From NCBI RefSeq assembly GCF_000759025.1, contig NZ_JPOS01000029.1:1-64000 (forward strand): a stretch of DNA of 64,000 nt. Reading direction: 5' to 3'. This DNA comes from Phaeodactylibacter xiamenensis. GTDB lineage: Bacteria; Bacteroidota; Bacteroidia; Chitinophagales; Saprospiraceae. Of this stretch, positions 16,370-24,010 are shown piece by piece. The position numbers were made by a program, and so were the translations under genes. Position 1 is the stretch's first letter. Each line of letters opens with the position of its first letter. The notes beneath the pieces are model-generated. The model was not told where the DNA came from, made no database searches, and saw only the letters and a list, made by a program, of their open reading frames with translations.

Positions 16370-16795
16370 TCAGGATTGATGTCCAATGATAGCCTGCACA
16401 CCAAGCGCATAGCCCTGTAGCCCCAGCCCCACGATAATGCCTGCACAGTGAGCAGAAAGGTAAGAATGATGCCGGAAAGCTTCCCGCCGGTGTACATTGG
16501 AAATATGCACTTCAATAACTGGCGTGGAAATTCCGGCTATCGCATCGCCCAGCGCAACGGAGGTGTGCGTGTAAGCGCCCGCATTAAACACAATCCCGTC
16601 GTAGGAAAAGCCCACCTCGTGTAGTTTGTCCAGCAGGGCCCCCTCATGATTGCTTTGAAAATACTCCAGCTTATGCTCATGGAACTGCGCCTGAAGCTCC
16701 CCGAAGTAGTCCTCAAAAGCCTTACGGCCATAGATTTCCGGCTCTCGCTTGCCCAGCAAGTTTAGGTTCGGCCCGTTCAGGATGAGAATACGCAT
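16370..16795 (-). CDS. aroQ: 3-dehydroquinate dehydratase, type II
   Basis: Third step of the shikimate pathway: 3-dehydroquinate to 3-dehydroshikimate in the cytoplasm. 141 residues, the usual length for the dodecameric type II enzyme. The N-terminal ILNGPNLNLLGKREPEIYG carries the catalytic Tyr (about residue 22) and the following flexible lid; NAGAYTHTS (about 71-79) and EVHISN with the catalytic His (about 101) are present, then REAFRHHSYLS. Its ATG overlaps the last base of the recQ stop codon, so the two genes are translationally close and probably in one operon. Confidence 0.95.
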   Translation of the reverse strand: MRILILNGPNLNLLGKREPEIYGRKAFEDYFGELQAQFHEHKLEYFQSNHEGALLDKLHEVGFSYDGIVFNAGAYTHTSVALGDAIAGISTPVIEVHISNVHRREAFRHHSYLSAHCAGIIVGLGLQGYALGVQAIIGHQS

Positions 16796-18996
16796 TAGTT
16801 GGCTTTGTCAGACATGAACTTAATGCGGACGAGCTGTATCTCTTCCATCGTAATGTCTTCGTCCTGAAGCTCTTTGTAGGCTTCTTCAAGGGCATCGGTC
16901 TCTGCATCCATGAAGTAGTCCTCAATCTCTTCCCGCGCGTACTCATCCAGGTTTTCGTCAATGTAATAATCGATATTCACCTTTGTACCGGAAAGTACGA
17001 TAGCGTACATCTCCTGATAGAGCTCCTCCATTGAGAGGTTATTGGCTTCGGCCAAATCTTCCATAGGCACCTTGCGGTCGATGCCCTGAATGATATTGAT
17101 TTTGACTTTAGACTTATTGGCCACCTGCTTCATCACGAAGTCATTCGGGCGGTCAATATTGTTTTCTTCTACGTATTGCTTAATCAGTTCCAGGAAAGGA
17201 CGCCCGTAGCGCATCGCTTTACCCTTGCTCACGCCTGAGATATTGCTCATATCATCCATCGTGATAGGGTAGTGGGTGGCCATATCCTCCAGAGAGGGAT
17301 CCTGAAAGATTACAAATGGTGGTACATCATGTCGCTTGGACTCTTTACGGCGCAGGTCGCGCAGCATTTTGATCAGCGTCTCGTCGAGGACAGCGGAACT
17401 ACCTTTAGATTCCTCTATATCTGCCGCTACCTCTGCATCGTAGTTGTGGTCGATAGGGATGTTGAATGGCTGTGGGTTTTTCAGAAAAGCTTTCCCTTCT
17501 TCGGTAATCTTGAGTAGCCCGTAGGTCTCGATGTCTTTGCGGAGGAGGTCGTTGAGAATGGTCTGCCGGAAAACGGAGCTCCAGTAGGTCGCGTCCTGTG
17601 CTTTGCCCGCTGCATAGAGGGGGCGTTTGTCAAAGCTGAAGTCTTTTATCACCTTCGAGGCATGCCCCCGGACGAAGTCCACCATTACCTTGATGTCGTA
17701 GTTTTCGTCCAGTTCATTCACGGCCTTGATGGCTAATACCACGTCCTCTTTAACATCGATCCGTTCTTTTGGATGCCGGCAATTGTCGCACATCTGGCTG
17801 CAATTGTCCTCGTCAAATTGCTCCCCAAAGTAGTGCAGCAGGAAGCGGCGGCGGCAGGAGGTGGTCTCAGAGTAAGACATCACTTCCTGCATCAACTGCA
17901 TGCCCATTTCGCGTTCAGCCACGGGCTTGTCGCGCAGGAACTTCTCCAGGCGCAGAATATCCTTGTAGGAATAGAACGCCACACAGCGCCCTTCCAGCCC
18001 GTCCCGCCCGGCACGCCCGGTCTCCTGATAGTAATTTTCAATACTCTTCGGGATGTCATAGTGGATGACAAACCGCACATCGGGCTTATCAATACCCATG
18101 CCAAAGGCAATCGTGGCCACAATGACATCCACTTCCTCCATCAGGAAGTCATCCTGGGTTTTACTACGGGTTTTGGCATCCAAACCGGCATGGTAAGGTG
18201 CGGCTTTGATGTCATTCACCTTCAATGCCCCGGCAATCTCAGCTGCTGACTTTCGGCTTTGCACATAGATGATGCCCGACTGATCTGGTATTTCCTTAAT
18301 GATCTGTACGATCTGCTTCAGCGTCTGCTCCTTTTTAAGCTTCGGACGCACCTCGTAGTAGAGGTTCTCCCGGTTGAAGGAGGAGATGAAGGTGTTGTGG
18401 TCCGTCATGTGAAGGTTCTTCACGATATCAGACTGTACCTTCGGCGTCGCTGTCGCGGTCAGGGCCACCACCGGGATATCGCCACCAATAGAATCAAGCA
18501 TAACGCGGATACGGCGGTATTCCGGCCGGAAGTCATGCCCCCATTCTGAAATACAGTGGGCTTCATCAACGGCAACAAAGGATAAGTTGACCTGCTTAAA
18601 GAACTCAATATTCTCTTCCTTAGTCAGGGTCTCCGGTGCGATAAAGAGGAGCTTGGTCTTATTGTCCATAATGTCCTGCCGCACCTGTTTCATCTGAGAT
18701 TTGGTGAGGGAGGAGTTCAGGAAGTGGGCCACATCATCGCTTTGGCTGTACCCGCGAATGGAGTCCACCTGATTTTTCATTAATGCGATCAGTGGCGAAA
18801 TGACGATAGCCGTACCCTCCAGCATAAGCGCAGGCAGCTGGTAGCAAAGCGATTTGCCACCGCCGGTAGGCATAATGACAAAGGTGTCTTTGCCACCCAG
18901 TACACTCTTGATGATAGACTCCTGTCGGCCTTTAAAGCTATCAAAACCGAAGTATTGATGAAGGGCATCGTAAAGCGTTTCTTTCGTCGTCGTCAT
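16795..18996 (-). CDS. recQ: ATP-dependent DNA helicase RecQ
   Basis: 3'-5' DNA helicase for recombination and stalled-fork repair. 733 residues. Walker A TGGGKS at 44-49, DEAH at 145-148 with the following CISEWGHDFR aromatic-rich loop, motif III TATAT about 181-185, motif VI QETGRAGRDG about 325-334. The RecQ zinc site is visible (Cys 382, 400, 404, 407). A winged helix region follows, then an HRDC-like segment (about 590-660, ISGVSKGKAMRYG) and an acidic C-terminal tail of roughly 70 residues that is longer than in the E. coli protein. Operon with aroQ downstream; divergent from kdsD. Confidence 0.95.
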   Translation of the reverse strand: MTTTKETLYDALHQYFGFDSFKGRQESIIKSVLGGKDTFVIMPTGGGKSLCYQLPALMLEGTAIVISPLIALMKNQVDSIRGYSQSDDVAHFLNSSLTKSQMKQVRQDIMDNKTKLLFIAPETLTKEENIEFFKQVNLSFVAVDEAHCISEWGHDFRPEYRRIRVMLDSIGGDIPVVALTATATPKVQSDIVKNLHMTDHNTFISSFNRENLYYEVRPKLKKEQTLKQIVQIIKEIPDQSGIIYVQSRKSAAEIAGALKVNDIKAAPYHAGLDAKTRSKTQDDFLMEEVDVIVATIAFGMGIDKPDVRFVIHYDIPKSIENYYQETGRAGRDGLEGRCVAFYSYKDILRLEKFLRDKPVAEREMGMQLMQEVMSYSETTSCRRRFLLHYFGEQFDEDNCSQMCDNCRHPKERIDVKEDVVLAIKAVNELDENYDIKVMVDFVRGHASKVIKDFSFDKRPLYAAGKAQDATYWSSVFRQTILNDLLRKDIETYGLLKITEEGKAFLKNPQPFNIPIDHNYDAEVAADIEESKGSSAVLDETLIKMLRDLRRKESKRHDVPPFVIFQDPSLEDMATHYPITMDDMSNISGVSKGKAMRYGRPFLELIKQYVEENNIDRPNDFVMKQVANKSKVKINIIQGIDRKVPMEDLAEANNLSMEELYQEMYAIVLSGTKVNIDYYIDENLDEYAREEIEDYFMDAETDALEEAYKELQDEDITMEEIQLVRIKFMSDKAN

Positions 18997-19178
18997 GGTT
19001 CGCCAGTTCTTTTTTACTTAGTTTTGCATCGGTTGTTTTGGGCAATCCGTCCTAATTTAGCCAATATTTTTCAGTTGGAATGGGTATTCAGAGCTTTTTC
19101 GACTTCCAGGAACAACTACAGGACCGATTCGTTCGATTAGGCGCTTTTTTCAAAAGCTTTCAAAAATACAAAAATCAC

Positions 19179-20150
19179 GTGATAAGCGAAGGATTAATAC
19201 GGAAAACTGCGCTGCGGACGCTGGAAATCGAGATGAAGGCGCTCCGGGCACTGCAGGAGAGCATCGATGGGGAGTTTGAGGCGTGTGTGAATGCAGTTTT
19301 TGCTTGTCAGGGGCGGTTGGTAGTGACAGGGATCGGCAAGAGTGCGCTGGTAGGTCAGAAAATCGTAGCTACCCTAAACTCCACAGGCACGCCGGCTCTG
19401 TTTATGCACGCTGCTGACGCCATCCACGGAGACCTCGGTATGATTCAGCCGGGAGACTTCGTCCTCTGCCTGTCCAAAAGCGGGGAGACACCTGAAATAC
19501 GCGTACTGGTCCCGCTGCTCAAGAACCTTGGCAATCCCATTATAGGTATGGTGGGCAACCGGGCTTCTTACCTGGGCAGGCACGCAAGTTATGTGCTTTG
19601 CACGCCGGTGGATCAGGAGGCAGACCCCAATAATCTGGCACCTACCGCAAGCACTACCGCACAAATGGCGCTGGGGGATGCGCTGGCCACTTCCTTACTG
19701 GCATTACGCGGCTTTTCTCCTCAGGATTTCGCACAGTTCCATCCGGGGGGCGCACTCGGCAAGCAGCTCTATTTGCGCGTAAGCGACCTCTACCCACAGA
19801 ATGAACGCCCTGCTGTACAGGAAGAAGACTCGCTGCAGCAAACCATTCTCGAAATGACTTCCAAACGCCTGGGCGCAACCGCCGTCCTGAACCCAACCGG
19901 GCAGCTTTCCGGAATCGTTACCGATGGCGACCTCCGCCGTATGCTCGAACGGGGCAATGGCTTCGACAACCTCCTGGCAAGAGATATCATGACTTCGGGC
20001 CCTAAAACCATTACCGAAAATGCGATGGCCGTCAAAGCGTTGCAGGTCATGCGCAAAAACAGCATCACGCAGCTGGTGGTCACCGATGAAGCAGGCACCT
20101 ACAAAGGCTTTGTCCATTTGCATGACCTGATCCGGGAGGGGCTGATATGA
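19179..20150 (+). CDS. kdsD: Arabinose-5-phosphate isomerase (KdsD/GutQ family)
   Basis: Converts ribulose-5-phosphate to arabinose-5-phosphate, the entry to Kdo synthesis for lipopolysaccharide. SIS sugar-isomerase domain about residues 10-170 (TGIGKSALVGQK, STGTPALF, LSKSGETPEI) followed by two CBS domains (about 205-320, including GIVTDGDLRR). Start: the frame opens with ATG at 19080, but a GTG at 19179 gives 323 residues, close to the family length of about 325, and places the conserved helix at the N-terminus; the 33 extra residues look unlike the family. I prefer GTG but cannot exclude ATG. Its stop overlaps the next gene by four bases (ATGA), which implies coupled expression. Confidence 0.9.
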   Translation: MISEGLIRKTALRTLEIEMKALRALQESIDGEFEACVNAVFACQGRLVVTGIGKSALVGQKIVATLNSTGTPALFMHAADAIHGDLGMIQPGDFVLCLSKSGETPEIRVLVPLLKNLGNPIIGMVGNRASYLGRHASYVLCTPVDQEADPNNLAPTASTTAQMALGDALATSLLALRGFSPQDFAQFHPGGALGKQLYLRVSDLYPQNERPAVQEEDSLQQTILEMTSKRLGATAVLNPTGQLSGIVTDGDLRRMLERGNGFDNLLARDIMTSGPKTITENAMAVKALQVMRKNSITQLVVTDEAGTYKGFVHLHDLIREGLI

Positions 20151-21196
20151 TCCGGTGGCTGAAATATGCATTCACCGGTGCTGTACTGCTCCTGCTGAGT
20201 GGGTGCCGTACGCCCTCCACTGCCACGGTGCATCCTGCCTTTTACCATTGGAAAACCACCTTCGACCCGGCGCCTGAGGCCCGGCAACTGGTGCGCGGAC
20301 TGGCTACGGAGCGCATCTATTTGCGGTTGTTTGATGTAGACTGGGACGAAAACCTGAAGGCTCCGGCGCCCCTCGCTTACCTGGAGCCCAAGCAACCGCT
20401 GAACACCTTTGAGGTAGAGTGGGTGCCTACCATATTCATCACCAACCGCAGCCTCACCCTTCTGCCTGTACAGGATGTACCCCCTTTCGCAGAAAAGCTG
20501 GTCAGCAAAGTGCTGGAGCTCACCGAAACCTTCAACCTATCGGCCGTGCCCGAGGTGCAGCTGGACTGTGACTGGACGCAGAGTACCCGGGAGGTTTACT
20601 TTCGCCTGCTGAAAATCTGCCGGGAGCGGCTCTCAGAGCAGGGCATTGCGCTGTCTGCTACTATACGGCTGCATCAGCTGCGTTATCCGGAGCAGACCGG
20701 TGTGCCTCCAGTCGACCGCGGCATGCTCATGTACTACAATATGGGGGAGGTCCGCCAATGGGAGGAGCCCAATTCCATCCTCAATCCCGCGGCGGCTGCC
20801 CCTTATTTGCAAGCCCGTCCCTATGCGCTGCCCCTTGATCTGGCCCTGCCTGCTTTTCAGTGGGGCGTCTTGTTCCGGGAGGGCGCCATGATCCGCCTGT
20901 TGAGCGGCCTTTCGGCCAATGACTTGTCGGACCCGGAGCGTTTCTATGACATGAAAGGCGGGCGGTATGAAGTGGTGCAGGGGACTTTCCTTCAAGGTCA
21001 CTATCTGTACGAAGGCGACCTCATCCGGTTGGAAACGGTAACGCAGGAAGCGCTGCACATTGCGGTGGAGCAGCTTCAGCGCTTTGAATGGCCAGAAAAA
21101 GTGTACCTCACGTTTTACGAGCTTGACAGCGCACCTGAGCTTGGGTTGGACGCTGCGGCTTTGGAGGCGGTAATCAAGGCATTTGAGGGGGAGTAG
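20147..21196 (+). CDS. Lipoprotein, possible DUF3142-like (TIM-barrel-like) protein
   Basis: 349 residues with a signal peptide and lipobox LLLLSGCR (Cys about residue 20). The rest resembles a glycosidase-like barrel: a strand IYLRLFDVDWDE, a strand VPTIFITN, a central VPEVQLDCDWTQSTRE, then LSATIRLHQLRY, and MLMYYNMGE. The VQLDCDW-type strand with its acidic residues recalls DUF3142 proteins, but this assignment is by eye and tentative; catalytic activity is unproven. It overlaps the kdsD stop by four bases, so it is made with an enzyme of lipopolysaccharide precursor synthesis; a role in envelope polysaccharide metabolism is a guess from context only. Confidence 0.75.
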   Translation: MIRWLKYAFTGAVLLLLSGCRTPSTATVHPAFYHWKTTFDPAPEARQLVRGLATERIYLRLFDVDWDENLKAPAPLAYLEPKQPLNTFEVEWVPTIFITNRSLTLLPVQDVPPFAEKLVSKVLELTETFNLSAVPEVQLDCDWTQSTREVYFRLLKICRERLSEQGIALSATIRLHQLRYPEQTGVPPVDRGMLMYYNMGEVRQWEEPNSILNPAAAAPYLQARPYALPLDLALPAFQWGVLFREGAMIRLLSGLSANDLSDPERFYDMKGGRYEVVQGTFLQGHYLYEGDLIRLETVTQEALHIAVEQLQRFEWPEKVYLTFYELDSAPELGLDAAALEAVIKAFEGE

Positions 21197-21210
21197 TTTG
21201 ATGCTTCAAG

Positions 21211-21285
21211 GTCTTTTCCCGCCGGGTGCACTCGCCGTTCGACGTAGTTTTACAACGAAGTCGATTCCTTCACCCGGCGTGCTTA
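21211..21285. repeat. Dispersed palindromic repeat, copy 1
   Basis: Arms CGCCGGGTG (21220-21228) and CACCCGGCG (21271-21279) enclose about 42 bases containing a second, weaker inverted repeat (CGAC...GTCG). The same sequence with small changes recurs at 23221-23247 and 23266-23326. It lies just after the lipoprotein gene and before the first Rpn-like gene. Confidence 0.8.
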
Positions 21286-21396
21286 AAAACGAAACAGTTC
21301 ATTCCTGTACGATCGGGCTGATTGAATTTATTTGTTTAAATTATTTTGGACCCTATTACAAGGTTTTGTATCTTAAGGGCGCTTAATCTCTGTACC

Positions 21397-22473
21397 ATGC
21401 CCTCGAGACCCAAAATACATCAACCCGATGACCGCTTCTTCCGCCACGCTATGAGCAAGCCGGAGGTAGCAAAGCGGTATATTGAGCACTTCTATCCGGA
21501 CATTGCCCGCATCACCGACCTTGGGAGCCTGAAGCTGGAAAGCAGCCTTAGCATTCAGCCCAACCTAAGAGAATTCCAAGCCGATGTCATCTACCGCTGC
21601 CGCCTCCTACAAGACGGGGAGAAGCATCTGTACTTTTGCCTGCTGCTTGAGCACAAATCACAGCCCGATAAATACGTGTCCGTACAGGTCGGGCTATACA
21701 TCATGGAGCTGATGCTGCGCTCCGTAAAAGAAGCCGGGCGGGAACTGGAGCTGGTGCTCCCCATCATATGCTACAACGGGAAAGAAAAATGGCAGCCCCT
21801 GACGCTCGCAGAGCTTTTTGCCGGCCATCCGCAGCTCGGCCTGCTGCAACCCTATATCCCGAATTTCAGTTTTGTATTTCAGGACGTCTCCCAGCTCAGC
21901 ACGGAGGAGCTGCTGCAGCTTGACCTGAGCTTTTTCAGGAGCGCCATCATGGCGTTATCCTTACGGCATCAGCCCTACTTGATTGTTAAATATCTTAGGC
22001 TTATTTTTGAAGGGGCAGACGGCAAGGCCAGTATCAGCGCACTGACCCATTACATCCTCGGGGTGGCAGAGCGCTCCGAACAAGAATTCAAAGCAATTAT
22101 TGAAAATACGGACCTCGATATAATACCAGATGTCATGAGCACACTAGAGCAAATCCTGATCCGCGGCCGCAAAGAAGGCATGGAAAAGGGCATGGAAAAG
22201 GGTATGGAAAAAGGCAAACAAAAGGAGCGCATCTTCCACCTTTTGAAGACAGCACTCAAATTTCCGGAAATGTCGGCCGTTGACCTCGCCGACTTCACCG
22301 GGCTGCCTCAGGAAACAGTGCAGGATTTTATCGATATCACTGCAAAAGGCGACAAAGGCAAGCTCCTCAAATATGTGCAGGAAGAACTACTTGCCGATAT
22401 CCCGCTCAATTCAGAAGAAATGGAGAAGCTGCAGGAGCTGGTGGAAAAGCTGCTGGCAGGCACAGACAGGTAA
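21397..22473 (+). CDS. Rpn-family PD-(D/E)XK nuclease / transposase-like protein
   Basis: Member of the Rpn/Transposase_31 group: DNA nucleases related to transposases, reported in E. coli to promote RecA-independent recombination and in some cases phage defence. 358 residues from ATG 21397 (MPSRPKIHQPDDRFF), since the upstream part of the frame has no family match. Nuclease core: DRFFRHAMS, then an Asp in FQADVIYRC (about 57-65) and the E-x-K motif in LLLEHKSQPDKY, followed by QVGLYIMEL. The middle is helical; residues about 258-275 are a low-complexity run of KGME units, and a helical tail ends the protein. A second, disrupted copy lies 1.5 kb downstream. Palindromic repeats flank the pair. 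Confidence 0.85.
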   Translation: MPSRPKIHQPDDRFFRHAMSKPEVAKRYIEHFYPDIARITDLGSLKLESSLSIQPNLREFQADVIYRCRLLQDGEKHLYFCLLLEHKSQPDKYVSVQVGLYIMELMLRSVKEAGRELELVLPIICYNGKEKWQPLTLAELFAGHPQLGLLQPYIPNFSFVFQDVSQLSTEELLQLDLSFFRSAIMALSLRHQPYLIVKYLRLIFEGADGKASISALTHYILGVAERSEQEFKAIIENTDLDIIPDVMSTLEQILIRGRKEGMEKGMEKGMEKGKQKERIFHLLKTALKFPEMSAVDLADFTGLPQETVQDFIDITAKGDKGKLLKYVQEELLADIPLNSEEMEKLQELVEKLLAGTDR

Positions 22474-22504
22474 AGCCAAATTCTGATATTTCAGTCCCCC
22501 TATG

Positions 22505-22650
22505 GTAGCCCGACTTCGTAGAACCTGTCTACCCGGCGCAGGCAGGTAGAGCCGCATCCTAATCTCTCAGCCCCCCTATGACAGCCCGACTTCGTAGAAG
22601 TCACATCTTGATCTTTCAGGCATCCAAGGCAGCTCGACTTCGTAGAGTCG
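22505..22650 (+). repeat. Three spaced copies of an AGCCCGACTTCGTAGAA word
   Basis: Copies at 22507-22523, 22583-22599 and, with two changes, 22631-22647. Each is preceded by a similar CTATGG/CTATGAC/CCAAGG segment and an upstream TCTCAG/TTTCAG word, so the unit is longer than the core. Spacing is irregular (76 and 48 bases). CGACTTCGT also occurs, as its complement, in the dispersed palindromes nearby. Not coding. Confidence 0.7.
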
Positions 22651-22732
22651 CATGTAGAACCCAGCCAGAACCAATGCTCCACCTACCCCCACCCAAACCC
22701 CAAAAAAACAACAATGTTTTCACGCCGCAACC

Positions 22733-22761
22733 TTGACATTACCACGGCCAAGTCGTATATT
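22733..22761 (+). promoter_or_regulatory. Promoter-like sequence ahead of the structured region
   Basis: TTGACA (22733-22738), exactly 17 bases, then TATATT (22756-22761). It fits the general sigma70 consensus and, read as TTG-N20-TATATT, partly fits the Bacteroidota form. It has no gene directly behind it but precedes the chain of hairpins from 22842. Confidence 0.5.
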
Positions 22762-22769
22762 ACCAATCC

Positions 22770-23255
22770 ATTGCACGAATCACTGCGCGCAGCAACATAA
22801 AAACCGGCGCTCCCTGTGTAACCGCCACACTTATACCGACGATTAAGTGGTTTGCCGAGTCAAACCCACTTAATGCTTGCCCGTGTCTCATCGCCTTTAG
22901 GCTTTGACCACCTTAAAGGCAGGAGGGTCGGCATATACGCCTTGAAGCGGTATGCCTTGGAATAGCATACCACTTCGTCATGCGTATACTTGAACAAAAA
23001 ACATAACCGCCCTGCTAAAGCCTTGAGCTATAGCAGTACTATTGGTACTGGCATTAAACAGATATGCCTGGGACAGCCGGTAGCTGAGTCCCTGCCCGTG
23101 CTATGCCCCGCTGGGCGCTTCCGGAAGCGCTACTTGCTACAGCGCCGTGACACGGGGTGCCCGTAGGGCGGGGGGGGATCCAAGTCAATTTCTATTTTTT
23201 AACACATAAAAACCTTTTCTCGCCGGGTGCACTACCTTCACCCGGCGTGCTTTTA
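22770..23255 (+). ncRNA. Candidate structured non-coding RNA (strand and ends inferred)
   Basis: No credible gene occupies 22474-23382. From 22842 to 23156 successive inverted repeats cover most of the sequence: A 22842-22874 (ATTAAGTGG/CCACTTAAT), B 22893-22920 (GCCTTTA/TAAAGGC), C 22934-22988 (outer TATACGC/GCGTATA, inner GGTATGC/GCATACC), D 23012-23036 (CTGCTA/TAGCAG), a small one at 23035-23049 (AGTAC/GTACT), E 23070-23092 (GGGAC/GTCCC) and F 23095-23156 (CCCGTG/CACGGG around GCGCTTCCGGAAGCGC). Several loops share a GCCTTGA-like word while the stems differ. A promoter-like sequence precedes it, and a hairpin with a T-rich tail (23221-23260) follows and could terminate it. It does not show the signature blocks of RNase P RNA, tmRNA or a group II intron domain V that I looked for. 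Confidence 0.5.
23221..23247. repeat. Dispersed palindromic repeat, copy 2 (short form)
   Basis: Perfect arms CGCCGGGTG (23221-23229) and CACCCGGCG (23239-23247) with a 9-base loop. The inner 40-base segment of the other copies is missing. Followed by TGCTTTTAAATCTTTT, so it could also act as a terminator. Confidence 0.8.
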
Positions 23256-23265
23256 AATCTTTTCT

Positions 23266-23326
23266 CGTCAGGTGCACTCGCCGCTCGACATAGTCTAACA
23301 ACGAAGTCGATGTCCTTCACCCGGCG
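23266..23326. repeat. Dispersed palindromic repeat, copy 3
   Basis: Arms CGTCAGGTG (23266-23274, two changes) and CACCCGGCG (23318-23326). The inner part with CTCGACATAGTCTAACAACG matches copy 1 apart from a few bases. Confidence 0.75.
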
Positions 23327-23382
23327 TACTAAAAAAATGAAACAGGCAATTCCTATTTATTCACACATAAAACCTTTCACTT

Positions 23383-23934
23383 ATGAAAAACAAACTCCTA
23401 CTCCTCACCTGGCTGCTCGCCGTGCCCCTGCTGTGGGTCGGGTGCAACAAGCCACTCTTTAAGACCGATGAAGCCTCCATCGCACAGCCCGATGAGCTGC
23501 CGCCCATCACCACGACCGGAGAGGGCACCTTCGCCTGCAAAATCAATGGGGTGAACTGGCAGCGCTGTGGGGGCGGGTTCCTTCAGAGTAGTATACTTGG
23601 AGAGTGGCACCCGGTTTATAAGATTTTTTAGATTTTTGGGATGAGACGAAGCTGTGAGGGCTTTGATGATTCGGTTTATATCGCTGCGTATGTAGATAGT
23701 GTAGGTAGATATAGCTTGCACGATGCATTCTATAACGATCGAAATCATCCTTGTCAAGAGTCAAGTGACCCTTCACGTCTGTTGGAAGGTGCTGACAACT
23801 GGGTAGAGATCCTCAATCTGGGCACCGAAGAATTTATCGTCTCTGGCACCTTTCAGTGCACAGTGGTCGATGATAACTGTGGCGACACGCTCTTTATCAC
23901 CGATGGCCGTTTCGACTTCGATTGGGCTAACTAA
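23383..23934 (+). pseudogene. Lipoprotein gene with an in-frame stop
   Basis: Signal peptide and lipobox (MKNKLLLLTWLL ... LWVGCN) begin an 82-codon frame that ends in TAG at 23629-23631; the same frame then continues without interruption to 23934 (SVYIAAYVDSVGRYSL ... VSGTFQCTVVDD ... LFITDGRFDFDWAN). Joined, it would be a 183-residue lipoprotein of a type common in Bacteroidota, with GTFACKINGVNW near the start and a terminal FITDGRFD segment. The stop sits in an imperfect tandem 9-base duplication (ATTTTTTAG ATTTTTGGG), so replication slippage is a likely cause. The product is unknown; a second start at the ATG at 23641 would lack a signal peptide. Confidence 0.7.
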
Positions 23935-24010
23935 TTGAATTCATTTGTTTAATTTATTTTGGTTTTAATACAGTGTTATGTATTTTTAGGGTGTGCTTAA
24001 CCTCTGTATC

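Noticed and set aside
22713-22799. 28-codon frame starting at ATG 22713
   Set aside because: Overlaps the promoter-like sequence and has no hydrophobic or repeated feature; more likely chance.
22842-23156. RNase P RNA, tmRNA or group II intron as identity of the structured stretch
   Set aside because: Looked for the conserved GAAAGTCCGGGC and ACAGAAA blocks, a tRNA-like end and domain V on both strands and found none.
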